64,000 nucleotides of DNA, taken from contig CALXBK010000004.1 of the NCBI GenBank assembly GCA_944386545.1, positions 57,710 through 121,709 of the forward strand, in the 5' to 3' direction. The translations under genes were made by a program, and so were the position numbers. Of this stretch, positions 17,860 through 25,401 are shown in pieces (within the stretch, counting starts at the first letter, position 1; each line of letters starts with the position of its first letter). The DNA is from an uncultured Ruminiclostridium sp. (GTDB lineage: Bacteria > Bacillota > Clostridia > Oscillospirales > Ruminococcaceae). The notes under the pieces are model-generated. The model had not been told where the DNA came from and searched no databases. It saw nothing but the letters and a program-made list of their open reading frames with translations.

Positions 17860-19347
17860 TCAATATACAGCGTAAGGATTTTCGCCCTCGTACATTACGC
17901 CCTTGGGGTGATTGTAGTCAATCTCCTCAACGCCGAGGTATTTCAGCGTATCGAAGATAGCCTTGCCGAAATGACCGAACGCAACCGCACCGTGGTGAGG
18001 ATAGTTCTTCTTGATGAGAACGTTGCGGTAAAATCTGCCCATTTCAGGGATTGCAAACACGCCGATTGCGCCGAAGGAGCGTGTAGCAACGGGGAGAACC
18101 TCGCCCTGTGCAACATAGGCTCTGAGCTTGCAGTCAGCTGTGCTTTGCAGACGGAAGAAGGTAATGTCGCCGGGTACGATGTCGCCTTCAAGAGTACCTC
18201 TTGTGATGTCGGGCTCCTTGTCAGGCTCAAGTCCTCTGTGCATGATAAGCTGATACTTCATAGTCGAGCTTGTCAGCTTGCAGGAAGCGGTATTCCCGCA
18301 GTGGAAGCCCATGAAGGTGTCCTTCAAGGTGTAGTCGTACTTGCCCTTTATGCCCTCAATGTACATATCTGCGGGCACGCTGTTGTTGATGTCGAGAAGC
18401 GTTACAACATCCTCGGAAATGCAGGCGCCTATGTATTCGCTGACAGCACCGTAAATATCTACCTCGCAGGATACAGGTATTCCTTTTGCGGTAAGTCTGG
18501 AGTTTACATAGCAAGGCACGCAGCCAAACTGCGTCTGAAACGACGGCCAGCACTTGTTCGCGAATACTACGTATTCTCTGCTGCCTTTGTGAGCCTCCAT
18601 CCAGTCAAGCAGAGTGATTTCAAGCTGTGCAAGTCGGGGAAGGATACCGGGCATCTTGTTGCCGTCGGCAAGCTCTGCTTCCATATCCTTAACTACCTCG
18701 GAAATTCTCGGATCGTCCTTATGCTCGTTGAATGCGGCATAAAGGTCAAGCTCGGAGTTTTCCTCTATCTCGATACCGAGATTGTAAAGCTGCTTTATGG
18801 GTGCGTTGCAGGCAAGGAAGTCCTGAGGACGAGGACCGAAGGTGATTACCTTGAGCTTTCTCAGACCGATTACCGCCTTTGCAACGGGGATAAAGTCCTT
18901 TATCATTTCAGCAACCTCGGGAGCTGTGCCTACGGGATATTCGGGGATATACGCCTTGATGTTCCTAAGCGCTAAGTTGTAGCTTGCATTAAGCACGCCG
19001 CAGTAAGCGTCGCCTCTGCCGCCCACAAGGTTGTCGCCTGTTTCCTCTGCCGCCGCAACGAACATAACAGGACCGTCAAAATATTTTGCAAGCAGCGTTT
19101 CTGCGCTTTCGGGGCCAAAGTTGCCGAGGTACACTACAAGAGCGTTACAGCCTGCCTTTTTAAGCTCGGCAAGAGCCTGCATCATGTGTGTTTCGCTTTC
19201 AATTGTGGTGGGGCATTTGAAAATGTCAATGCCTATCTGCTTTGCCGCCTTTACAACCATATCGCATCTTGAAGCGGAAAGGCTCATAGGGAAGCAGTCA
19301 CGGCTTACTGCCGCAATTCCGAGCTTTACTTCGGGAATGTTCTTCAT
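17860..19347 (-). CDS. L-fucose/L-arabinose isomerase superfamily protein
   Basis: 495 residues belonging to the fucose/arabinose isomerase fold but clearly distinct from FucI at 8.7-10.6 kb. Recognisable features are KLGIAAVSRDCFP, the VVYLGNFGPE segment, CEVDIYGAVSEYIG, FHCGNTA and a HHGAVAFGHFG stretch near the C-terminus with possible metal-binding histidines. Proteins of this type are often annotated as fucose isomerase, but the substrate is unproven; another 6-deoxy or pentose sugar is possible. The ATG at 19347 after AAAGGATAAG is preferred to the in-frame ATG at 19395. It is a single-gene unit, not next to kinase or aldolase genes. Confidence 0.78.
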   Translation of the reverse strand: MKNIPEVKLGIAAVSRDCFPMSLSASRCDMVVKAAKQIGIDIFKCPTTIESETHMMQALAELKKAGCNALVVYLGNFGPESAETLLAKYFDGPVMFVAAAEETGDNLVGGRGDAYCGVLNASYNLALRNIKAYIPEYPVGTAPEVAEMIKDFIPVAKAVIGLRKLKVITFGPRPQDFLACNAPIKQLYNLGIEIEENSELDLYAAFNEHKDDPRISEVVKDMEAELADGNKMPGILPRLAQLEITLLDWMEAHKGSREYVVFANKCWPSFQTQFGCVPCYVNSRLTAKGIPVSCEVDIYGAVSEYIGACISEDVVTLLDINNSVPADMYIEGIKGKYDYTLKDTFMGFHCGNTASCKLTSSTMKYQLIMHRGLEPDKEPDITRGTLEGDIVPGDITFFRLQSTADCKLRAYVAQGEVLPVATRSFGAIGVFAIPEMGRFYRNVLIKKNYPHHGAVAFGHFGKAIFDTLKYLGVEEIDYNHPKGVMYEGENPYAVY

Positions 19348-19415
19348 AATACTTATCCTTTCAAAACATATTTGTTTCTTATGCGGAAGGCACATTGCAA
19401 ATCCGCGCTAATGCT

Positions 19416-19444
19416 ATTGTAACACAAAATTATCCGTTTGTCCA
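19416..19444 (-). promoter_or_regulatory. Promoter of the fucose-isomerase-like gene
   Basis: TGGACA-17-TACAAT on the minus strand, about 70 bases before the start. Confidence 0.6.
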
Positions 19445-19500
19445 TAGAAAAATGATACCGATTACATAACTTTTTAAATGCGGTTCAAAAACGTTAAAAA

Positions 19501-19950
19501 TCAGTATATTTCCCTGTCCCTTGAAGCATATTCACCGAACAGCTCAAGGCAGGCGTCGCGCTCACAGCAATTCATGCTGATGCCGCGGCTTCTGAGCGTG
19601 TTGTAGAATTTCTCATCACGAAAGCCTATTTTTGCGGTATCTGCCGTGGTACAGCCATAATAAACCGTTTCAATATTCGCCCACATCACTGCGCCCAGAC
19701 ACATGGGACAAGGCTCCGCGGTTGTGTACAGCTCACAGCCCGATAAATCATGAGTGCCGAGCTTAGCGCAAGCGTCCCTTATCGCCGCAATTTCGCCGTG
19801 GTGAGTGGGATCGCCGCATTTCAGCACGCAGTTATGCCCTCTGCCTATGATTTCGCCGTTTCTGACAACTACCGCACCGAACGGACCGCCGTCGCCGTTT
19901 CTGATACCGTCGTACGCCTCGTCAAGTGCGGCTTTCATAAATTCGTTCAT
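19501..19950 (-). CDS. guaD: Guanine deaminase-like CDA-fold nucleobase deaminase
   Basis: 149 residues of the cytidine/deoxycytidylate deaminase fold. Motifs GGPFGAVVVRNGEIIGRGHN and DPTHHGEIAAIR supply the zinc His and catalytic Glu (HGE here in place of the more common HAE), and PCPMCLGAVMWA supplies the two zinc cysteines. The family resemblance is closest to Bacillus-type guanine deaminase (guanine to xanthine), including the extended C-terminus, rather than to TadA tRNA deaminase. Nine bases separate it from the cellulase gene upstream. Confidence 0.75.
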   Translation of the reverse strand: MNEFMKAALDEAYDGIRNGDGGPFGAVVVRNGEIIGRGHNCVLKCGDPTHHGEIAAIRDACAKLGTHDLSGCELYTTAEPCPMCLGAVMWANIETVYYGCTTADTAKIGFRDEKFYNTLRSRGISMNCCERDACLELFGEYASRDREIY

Positions 19951-19959
19951 AGCACCTCT

Positions 19960-21669
19960 TTAGTGATTTTTAAACCAGTTTCTCATCCACTTGCCGCTTT
20001 CGGAAAGGTCACTCTCGCTCCAGTTTCCGTATGCCGACGCTCCGGGTCTGAATGCGGAGGAGCTTTCATTCTTGTTGGCAAGATTCCAGTTCATATAGCT
20101 TATGCCGAAACTGTCAAGCAGTTCAAGCCAAGCCGTGGTCTGATTAAAATCGTTTGCGCCGTTACCCGACGCATCGCAGCAGCCGAATTCGGTTACCATT
20201 ACGGGCAATCCCTGTGAAACGCAGGAGGAAAGACGCTGTCTGAGCCAGTCGGTATGCGTAGCCGCATAGAAATGCAAAGCGTACATGATATTATCGTATT
20301 CAAGCGGATTTGCAAGCGCCTTATCAATATCCTGACTCCAGGTAGGTGTACCCACAATAATAACCGAATCGGGGTCATTCTTTCGTATAACGGGGATAAC
20401 CCTTTCGGCATAAGGCTTTATGTGTCCGTCCCACGTAGCGTAGCCGTTAGGCTCATTGCATATCTCGTAGATTATATTATCATAGCCGGCATACCGCTTT
20501 GATACCTCGTCAAAAAAGCGCAGAGCGTCATCCTGCATAACGGTGGGCGACTGATCCGCAAGAACATGCCAGTCCACTATAACGTACATATCAAGCTTAA
20601 TGGCAATGTCAATGCCCTTGTACATAAGCTTTTCATAATTTCCGCCTGCACCGTCGTAGCCCTCGCTTCTGCCCGTATACATGGCAAGTCGGATAACATT
20701 GGTGTTCCAGTCGTCACGCAAGGTTTTGAACGCCGCCTCGTTTACAAAATCGGGAAACCAGCCTATACCGTGTGTACTCATTCCTCTCAGCTGATATGAC
20801 TTGCCGTTCTTATCGACAAGCTGTGAGCCGTTTACGGAAAGTGCGCCATGCTGTGACACGGGAGTAGTACCCTCGGGATCGTCGGGCGCGGCAGGAGGAG
20901 TTTCAAGCGGCTTTACGGTTGTCGTGCTCTGCGGCTGAGAATTGTTACCCTGATTGCCGTTGTCGCCCTCATTTTCCTCCGGCTTTGCGGCAGAGCCGTT
21001 TATGGTAATATCCTTGATGTCTAATTTTTGGGAAGAAGAATAGTTAAATCCGAAGCTTACGCTTCCACCCTTTTCAATTGTGCCGTTGTAGCTTTCATTC
21101 TTTATTGTCATGGTGTTTCCCGATACGCTGAAAATGCCGTTCCAGCCCGAAAGCACCTCGGTGTTGTCCGGCACGGCGACTTTTGCCGTCCAGCTTTCTA
21201 CCTTATCCGAATTGTTTACTACCGAAACCTCAATTCCGCCGCAATATTTGCCCGCATCCTGCCACTCGTTGGAGACAGTCCATTTTACTGTAAAATCGGT
21301 ATGCTCATCCTTGCTTTCTCCGGGCTTGCTGTTATCCTCCTGAGCCTTTGGGGTGCTTTTCGACGATGTACTTTCGTCATCTGTGCTGTTTTCGGTTTTA
21401 TCGGTTTCGTCATCTGTGCTGTTTTCGGTTATACTGCTTCCGTCAGCCGAGCTGTTCTCAGTGATGCTGCTGTCATTGTCCGAGCTGTTTTCATTGTTAC
21501 CGCCCTGTTCAAAGCTTTCCGGCACATCAGACTGCGAGGAGCTTACGCCTTGCAAATCCGAGCTTTCAGTAACGCTCTCTTGCTGTGACGAACAGCCGCA
21601 AAGGAGCATTGCCGCCGCAATGAAAACGGATGAAATTCTGATTTTTAAATTAGATTTTTTAAGGCTCAT
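19960..21669 (-). CDS. Secreted GH5 endoglucanase lipoprotein with a cellulose-binding domain
   Basis: 569 residues. A lipoprotein signal (basic N-terminus, hydrophobic AAAMLLCGCSS) would anchor it outside the membrane. It is followed by a Ser/Thr/Asp/Asn-rich linker containing repeated SSITENS and TENSTDDE units, a domain resembling CBM2 (about residues 125-230, with conserved Trp and an Asn-rich edge), a Pro/Thr linker, and a GH5 catalytic domain from about residue 275. The acid/base Glu is in EICNEPNG and the nucleophile Glu in VTEFGCC; RGMSTHG and IVDWHVL are also typical of subfamily GH5_2. The start at 21669 follows GAGG; the TTG at 21687 is less likely. It points to cellulose or beta-glucan use. 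Confidence 0.9.
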   Translation of the reverse strand: MSLKKSNLKIRISSVFIAAAMLLCGCSSQQESVTESSDLQGVSSSQSDVPESFEQGGNNENSSDNDSSITENSSADGSSITENSTDDETDKTENSTDDESTSSKSTPKAQEDNSKPGESKDEHTDFTVKWTVSNEWQDAGKYCGGIEVSVVNNSDKVESWTAKVAVPDNTEVLSGWNGIFSVSGNTMTIKNESYNGTIEKGGSVSFGFNYSSSQKLDIKDITINGSAAKPEENEGDNGNQGNNSQPQSTTTVKPLETPPAAPDDPEGTTPVSQHGALSVNGSQLVDKNGKSYQLRGMSTHGIGWFPDFVNEAAFKTLRDDWNTNVIRLAMYTGRSEGYDGAGGNYEKLMYKGIDIAIKLDMYVIVDWHVLADQSPTVMQDDALRFFDEVSKRYAGYDNIIYEICNEPNGYATWDGHIKPYAERVIPVIRKNDPDSVIIVGTPTWSQDIDKALANPLEYDNIMYALHFYAATHTDWLRQRLSSCVSQGLPVMVTEFGCCDASGNGANDFNQTTAWLELLDSFGISYMNWNLANKNESSSAFRPGASAYGNWSESDLSESGKWMRNWFKNH

Positions 21670-21709
21670 TCGTTGACCTCGTTTCAAAGATATTATGTAA
21701 TGATATTAC

Positions 21710-21733
21710 AACAGCCCTCATGTGAGGGCTGTT
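21710..21733 (-). terminator. Terminator of the surface-protein gene
   Basis: Eleven-bp stem AACAGCCCTCA/TGAGGGCTGTT with a 2-base loop, 24 bases after the stop at 21757. The minus-strand tail is only moderately T-rich. Confidence 0.65.
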
Positions 21734-21756
21734 AGTGTGTTCAGTTTAAGAATTAA

Positions 21757-22611
21757 TTACTTTCTTTTCTTAGCAACGATTACTGCGCCTGCCGCTAAAA
21801 CTGCGATACCTGCAACTGCTGCAACGCCCTCAACGCCCGTGTCGGTGCTGGGCTTGCTTGTGTCGCCGGTTGTAGGCTCTTCGGGAGTTTCAGGTTCAAC
21901 GGGAGTTTCAGGCTCAGTAGGCTCTTCGGGAGCGTCTAAGCCCGTAACCTCAAAGGTGATTTCAATGCTGTCTGCAAAGTCAATCGTATCAGACTTCTCT
22001 GCCTGGAGTGCAAGAGGAAGCGCCGCTGCGTCAACCCAGATGTTGCAAAGAGGAATACCTGCTAACTTGAGTGACTTGTCGACTCTTGTAGGATCCTCAG
22101 CATAGGTGTTCTCTATGTAAGTATCAAAGTCGGGAATGTCGTTATCTGCTACATAGTCGTATGTCCATTCCTTGTCGAGCATCTCTGTTCCGCCGAGCTT
22201 AACGCTTGTGAGAGTGATAACGGTGTCGGGATATTCTTCAAGGTTAATATCTGTGGAAAGTCTGATCCAGTTGAACGCTGTGTTCTCAAGACCTGCCTTG
22301 TTTGTTGCGCTAATGTTTGTGATTTTAGCGGTGTAGGTACCGTCGCCTGTGATTTCAGCATCCTCAATGTCGCCGTCAAGAGCAAAGCAATCCTCGCCGA
22401 ACTTCTGACCGAACTCGTCCTCGCTGAAGATACCCTCATCATTAAGAGCCGTATCGCAGTTAGCTACTCTGGACTGGTCAAAGTTGTTTCTGAATACCCA
22501 GGCTGCTGTACAGAATGTAACGCCTGCTTCGGTTGCGCTTGCAGCTACTGCCATTGAGCCTACCATAGCGGCACATACAGCGCCTGCGGTAATTTTCTTC
22601 ATAATCTTCAT
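21757..22611 (-). CDS. Secreted protein with C-terminal membrane/wall-anchor signal
   Basis: 284 residues, family not recognised. It has a classical signal peptide (KKITAGAVCAAMVGSMAVAASA, cut after ASA), a beta-rich domain of about 190 residues with two possible disulfide cysteines, a Pro/Glu/Thr linker (PEEPTEPETPVEPE type), and a C-terminus of STDTGVEG, a hydrophobic stretch and AKKRK. That tail looks like a sortase signal in which LPXTG is replaced by a divergent TDTG motif, or a plain membrane anchor. Ribosome site GGAGG supports 22611 over the ATG at 22626. Own promoter and terminator, so likely an abundant surface protein. Confidence 0.75.
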   Translation of the reverse strand: MKIMKKITAGAVCAAMVGSMAVAASATEAGVTFCTAAWVFRNNFDQSRVANCDTALNDEGIFSEDEFGQKFGEDCFALDGDIEDAEITGDGTYTAKITNISATNKAGLENTAFNWIRLSTDINLEEYPDTVITLTSVKLGGTEMLDKEWTYDYVADNDIPDFDTYIENTYAEDPTRVDKSLKLAGIPLCNIWVDAAALPLALQAEKSDTIDFADSIEITFEVTGLDAPEEPTEPETPVEPETPEEPTTGDTSKPSTDTGVEGVAAVAGIAVLAAGAVIVAKKRK

Positions 22612-22694
22612 GGGAAAAACCTCCAATTCGTTTGTTTTTGTTTTGAAAAGTCAAATACCTGCTAAAAACAGTTACAGATATTATCATCAAAATA

Positions 22695-22723
22695 ATTATA
22701 CACTTTTGCAGCTTTCAATTCAA
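22695..22723 (-). promoter_or_regulatory. Promoter of the surface-protein gene
   Basis: TTGAAT-17-TATAAT on the minus strand, about 85 bases before the start. Confidence 0.6.
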
Positions 22724-22841
22724 TTCACATTTTGTACACATTTAGCACTCATTTTTTGTGTAAGATTAACAATTAAGTTATTAAGTTAACGGCACATTGA
22801 CAATATTCACTTTTTTATTGTCACCCGTTTTATAAAAACAG

Positions 22842-22870
22842 TTGACCACAGGCTTTCAAAATGCTATACT
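22842..22870 (+). promoter_or_regulatory. Promoter of bioY
   Basis: TTGACC-17-TATACT. The -10 box lies downstream of an in-frame ATG at 22861, which rules that ATG out as the start and supports 22897. Confidence 0.65.
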
Positions 22871-22896
22871 TAGCAAAAAAAGAAAGCGAGAATTAT

Positions 22897-23457
22897 ATGA
22901 CAAAATCCCCTGTTTCAAACGCAGTTATATGCGCGCTTTTTGCCGCAGCTACAGCAGTTTTATCCCAGCTTGCCGTTCCCCTGCCGTCCTCCGTCCCAAT
23001 CACGCTTCAAACCTTTGCTGTTGCGCTTTGCGGGTATTTCCTCAGTGTTTCTAAAGCAAGTGTTGCCATGACGGTATACATACTCCTCGGTGCAGTGGGC
23101 GTGCCTGTTTTTTCGGGCTTCAAGGGCGGGATTGCCCATATAGCCGGACCTACGGGCGGATTTATCATAGGCTTTTTAGCATTAGCCGCGCTTTGCGGTA
23201 TCGGATTTAAAGGTACGTTTGTAAAGCACGGCACAATATTAAGAATAATCTTCGGCGTGTTCGGCGTTACTGCCTGCCATCTGCTTGGCGTTATCCATTT
23301 TTCGCTTGTCATGGGGCAAAATCTCCCTGCGAGCTTTCTCACCGTCAGTGCGCCGTTTCTGGTAAAGGATTTTATTAGCGTTGTGCTTGCGTTTTTTGCC
23401 GCAAATGCCATGCGGAAAATTCTCAGAAAAACAGGGCACGGCGAGGCGTTGCTTTAA
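22897..23457 (+). CDS. bioY: Biotin transporter substrate-binding subunit BioY
   Basis: 186-residue integral membrane S-component of an ECF-type biotin transporter, with about six hydrophobic helices. Family signatures are PLPSSVPITLQTFAVALCGYFL near residue 35 (seen here in part), VYILLGAVGVPVFSGFKGG and GPTGGFIIGF. No ecfA or ecfT genes are nearby, so it probably uses a shared energising module or works alone. It converges tail-to-tail with dtd with no gap. Confidence 0.92.
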   Translation: MTKSPVSNAVICALFAAATAVLSQLAVPLPSSVPITLQTFAVALCGYFLSVSKASVAMTVYILLGAVGVPVFSGFKGGIAHIAGPTGGFIIGFLALAALCGIGFKGTFVKHGTILRIIFGVFGVTACHLLGVIHFSLVMGQNLPASFLTVSAPFLVKDFISVVLAFFAANAMRKILRKTGHGEALL

Positions 23458-23916
23458 TCAGCGGCAGATTTCCGCACTGTCAAGTATCACGGTGAACGGA
23501 CCGTCGTTGAGAAGCTCGACCTTCATATGCGCTCCGAACACACCTGTTTGCACGCTTTTTGCCGCACAGTTTTGCCTGCAACGCTCGACGATATAATCAA
23601 ACAGCCGACTTGCCCTCTGCGGTTCCTCTGCGTTTATAAAGGACGGACGGTAGCCCTTTTTACAGTCAGCATAAAGCGTGAACTGCGGCACGAGCAGAAG
23701 CTCTCCTCCTATATCGGCAAGTGAAAGATTTGTCTTGTCGTTGTCATCCGAAAAAATCCTCAGCCCCATCAGCTTTGAAATGAGCTTGTCTGCTATTTCC
23801 TCAGTGTCGCCCTTAGCCGCACCGACAAGCGTTAAAAAGCCGTTTTGTATTTCACCTGTCACCTTACCGTCAACGGTAACCTTAGCATAGATTACTCTTT
23901 GAATTATAAATCTCAT
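23458..23916 (-). CDS. dtd: D-aminoacyl-tRNA deacylase
   Basis: 152 residues. Dtd hydrolyses D-amino acids (and glycine) mischarged on tRNA. The start MRFIIQRV, the SQFTLYAD-type motif (here PQFTLYADCKKGYRPSF) and the GPFTVILDS C-terminal motif are diagnostic and the length is normal. The ribosome site GGAAGGA precedes the ATG. Confidence 0.95.
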   Translation of the reverse strand: MRFIIQRVIYAKVTVDGKVTGEIQNGFLTLVGAAKGDTEEIADKLISKLMGLRIFSDDNDKTNLSLADIGGELLLVPQFTLYADCKKGYRPSFINAEEPQRASRLFDYIVERCRQNCAAKSVQTGVFGAHMKVELLNDGPFTVILDSAEICR

Positions 23917-23950
23917 AGCTGTCCTTCCATAATAAAACTCAATATATAAA

Positions 23951-24240
23951 ACAAGGCGGATATTCCCGCCTTGTCAGCTTGTACACAAAATATTTGTTTA
24001 CAAGCTGACAGACTGCGAGAAACACACGCAGACAAGGAAACAGCCTCCGTCGCTGTACTTTTGTACAGTAGGAGGCTGTTGACGCCGTAAGCTAAAACGG
24101 CTTTTCAGAGCCGAAAATCGACTCTGAAAAGATTAAAATATCAAATTTATCTAAAAAAAGATTTTAAAAATTTGCGTTTTAGCGGTGCGTGGGTTTGTCG
24201 ACAGTCTGAACAAGGCGGGTATTCCCGCCTTGTACTTTTT
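23951..24240. other. Gene-free stretch with five consecutive hairpins
   Basis: No coding sequence is convincing here. Five perfect stems follow each other: ACAAGGCGG/CCGCCTTGT at 23951-23974, GTCAGCTTGT/ACAAGCTGAC at 23973-24009, ACAGCCTCC/GGAGGCTGT at 24040-24079 with an inner CTGTAC/GTACAG, CTTTTCAGAG/CTCTGAAAAG at 24101-24131, and ACAAGGCGGG/CCCGCCTTGT at 24210-24233. The first and last are nearly identical. On the minus strand the 23951 hairpin is followed by TTTATATATT and can terminate the pilB-pilT transcript. Confidence 0.6.
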
Positions 24241-24244
24241 ATAA

Positions 24245-25306
24245 TTAGTATGCGCCGATGTATCTTGTGAGATCGTCGGGATCCTGACATCTGCTTCTTG
24301 CAACCTGCTCGGTAATCTTGCCTGTGCGGACAAGTCTTGCGAGGTCCTGGTCGAGCGAGAACATTCCCTGAGATTTTGAAGTCTGGATTGCGTTCGGGAT
24401 CTGGAATATCTTACCCTCGCGAATAAGAGAGGAAATGGCGTCCGTAGTGCTCATAAGCTCAAGAGCCGCAATTCTTCCCTTGCCGTCTGCGGTAGGAACA
24501 AGCGTCTGAGAGATAACCGCAACCAGCGTGTTTGCGAGCTGTGTACGAATCTGTCCCTGTGAGTGAGGCGGATATACGTCAATGATACGGTCGATGGTTT
24601 CAGCGGCACCCGTTGTATGCAGTGTCGAAAGCACAAGGTGACCGGTTTCTGCCGCAGTTACTGCCGCGTTGATGGTCTCGAAGTCACGCATTTCTCCGAC
24701 GAGGATAACATCGGGGTCTTCACGGAGGGCGGCACGCAGAGAGCCTGCGAAGCTGTCAACATCCGCACCGATTTCACGCTGATTTATCATGGACTGCTTG
24801 TGGGTGTGAAGATACTCGATAGGGTCCTCAACCGTGATGATGTGGCAGTTCTTGTTACGGTTGATGTGGTCAATCATAGCCGCAAGGGTGGTGGATTTAC
24901 CTGAACCGGTAGGTCCTGTTACAAGCACAAGTCCTCTGGGACGGAGTGCAAATTCGCCCATCAGGCTGGGAAGCATGAGGTCCTGTAGCGTAGGAATATC
25001 GTTTCTTAACAAACGCAGAGCGATTGCATGATAGCCCCGCTGTCTGTATACATTAACTCTGTGTCTGTGTCCCGAAGCGGATACATACGAAAAGTCGGTG
25101 TCAAGTCCCTTTTGTATGGACGCCTTATGCTTCATTGAGGTTATCTGATTGATTATATTTACAATGATAGGCTCGGTACAGTCGGGGTAACCGCTGAGTT
25201 TTTTAATGCTTCCGTGCAATCGTACAATGGGGGGAAGTCCCGCCGTGAAATGCAAGTCCGAACAGCCAAGCCGTCTTGCTTCGTCAAGAATTTTGTTGAT
25301 GTCCAC
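24245..25306 (-). CDS. pilT: Type IV pilus retraction ATPase
   Basis: 353-residue hexameric ATPase that depolymerises the pilus. Visible are Walker A GPTGSGKSTT, the Asp-box region TVEDPIEY, Walker B RAALREDPDVILVGEMRD, the His-box GHLVLSTLHT, and the AIRNLIRE-like C-terminal segment (SSLIREGKIFQIPNAIQTS). The frame opens at an ATG (25327), but AAAGGAG lies between it and a GTG at 25306 encoding VDINKI; the GTG is preferred. It follows pilB with a gap of about 95 bases. Confidence 0.92.
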   Translation of the reverse strand: MDINKILDEARRLGCSDLHFTAGLPPIVRLHGSIKKLSGYPDCTEPIIVNIINQITSMKHKASIQKGLDTDFSYVSASGHRHRVNVYRQRGYHAIALRLLRNDIPTLQDLMLPSLMGEFALRPRGLVLVTGPTGSGKSTTLAAMIDHINRNKNCHIITVEDPIEYLHTHKQSMINQREIGADVDSFAGSLRAALREDPDVILVGEMRDFETINAAVTAAETGHLVLSTLHTTGAAETIDRIIDVYPPHSQGQIRTQLANTLVAVISQTLVPTADGKGRIAALELMSTTDAISSLIREGKIFQIPNAIQTSKSQGMFSLDQDLARLVRTGKITEQVARSRCQDPDDLTRYIGAY

Positions 25307-25401
25307 CGTTTTTTCTCCTTTGAACATTTTCGTTTATGCATTAAGCCGCCGGTCTGTGCCGCACGGCCGATAGCCTTGTTTTGCGCCTTGAGAGCTTCTC
25401 C

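Noticed and set aside
17908..18975. A 355-codon open frame on the plus strand
   Set aside because: It lies wholly antisense to the fucose-isomerase-like gene, which has a promoter, ribosome site and family match; the antisense frame has none.
22760..22860. BirA/BioR operator before bioY
   Set aside because: AT-rich palindrome-like sequence is present but does not fit a biotin repressor site.
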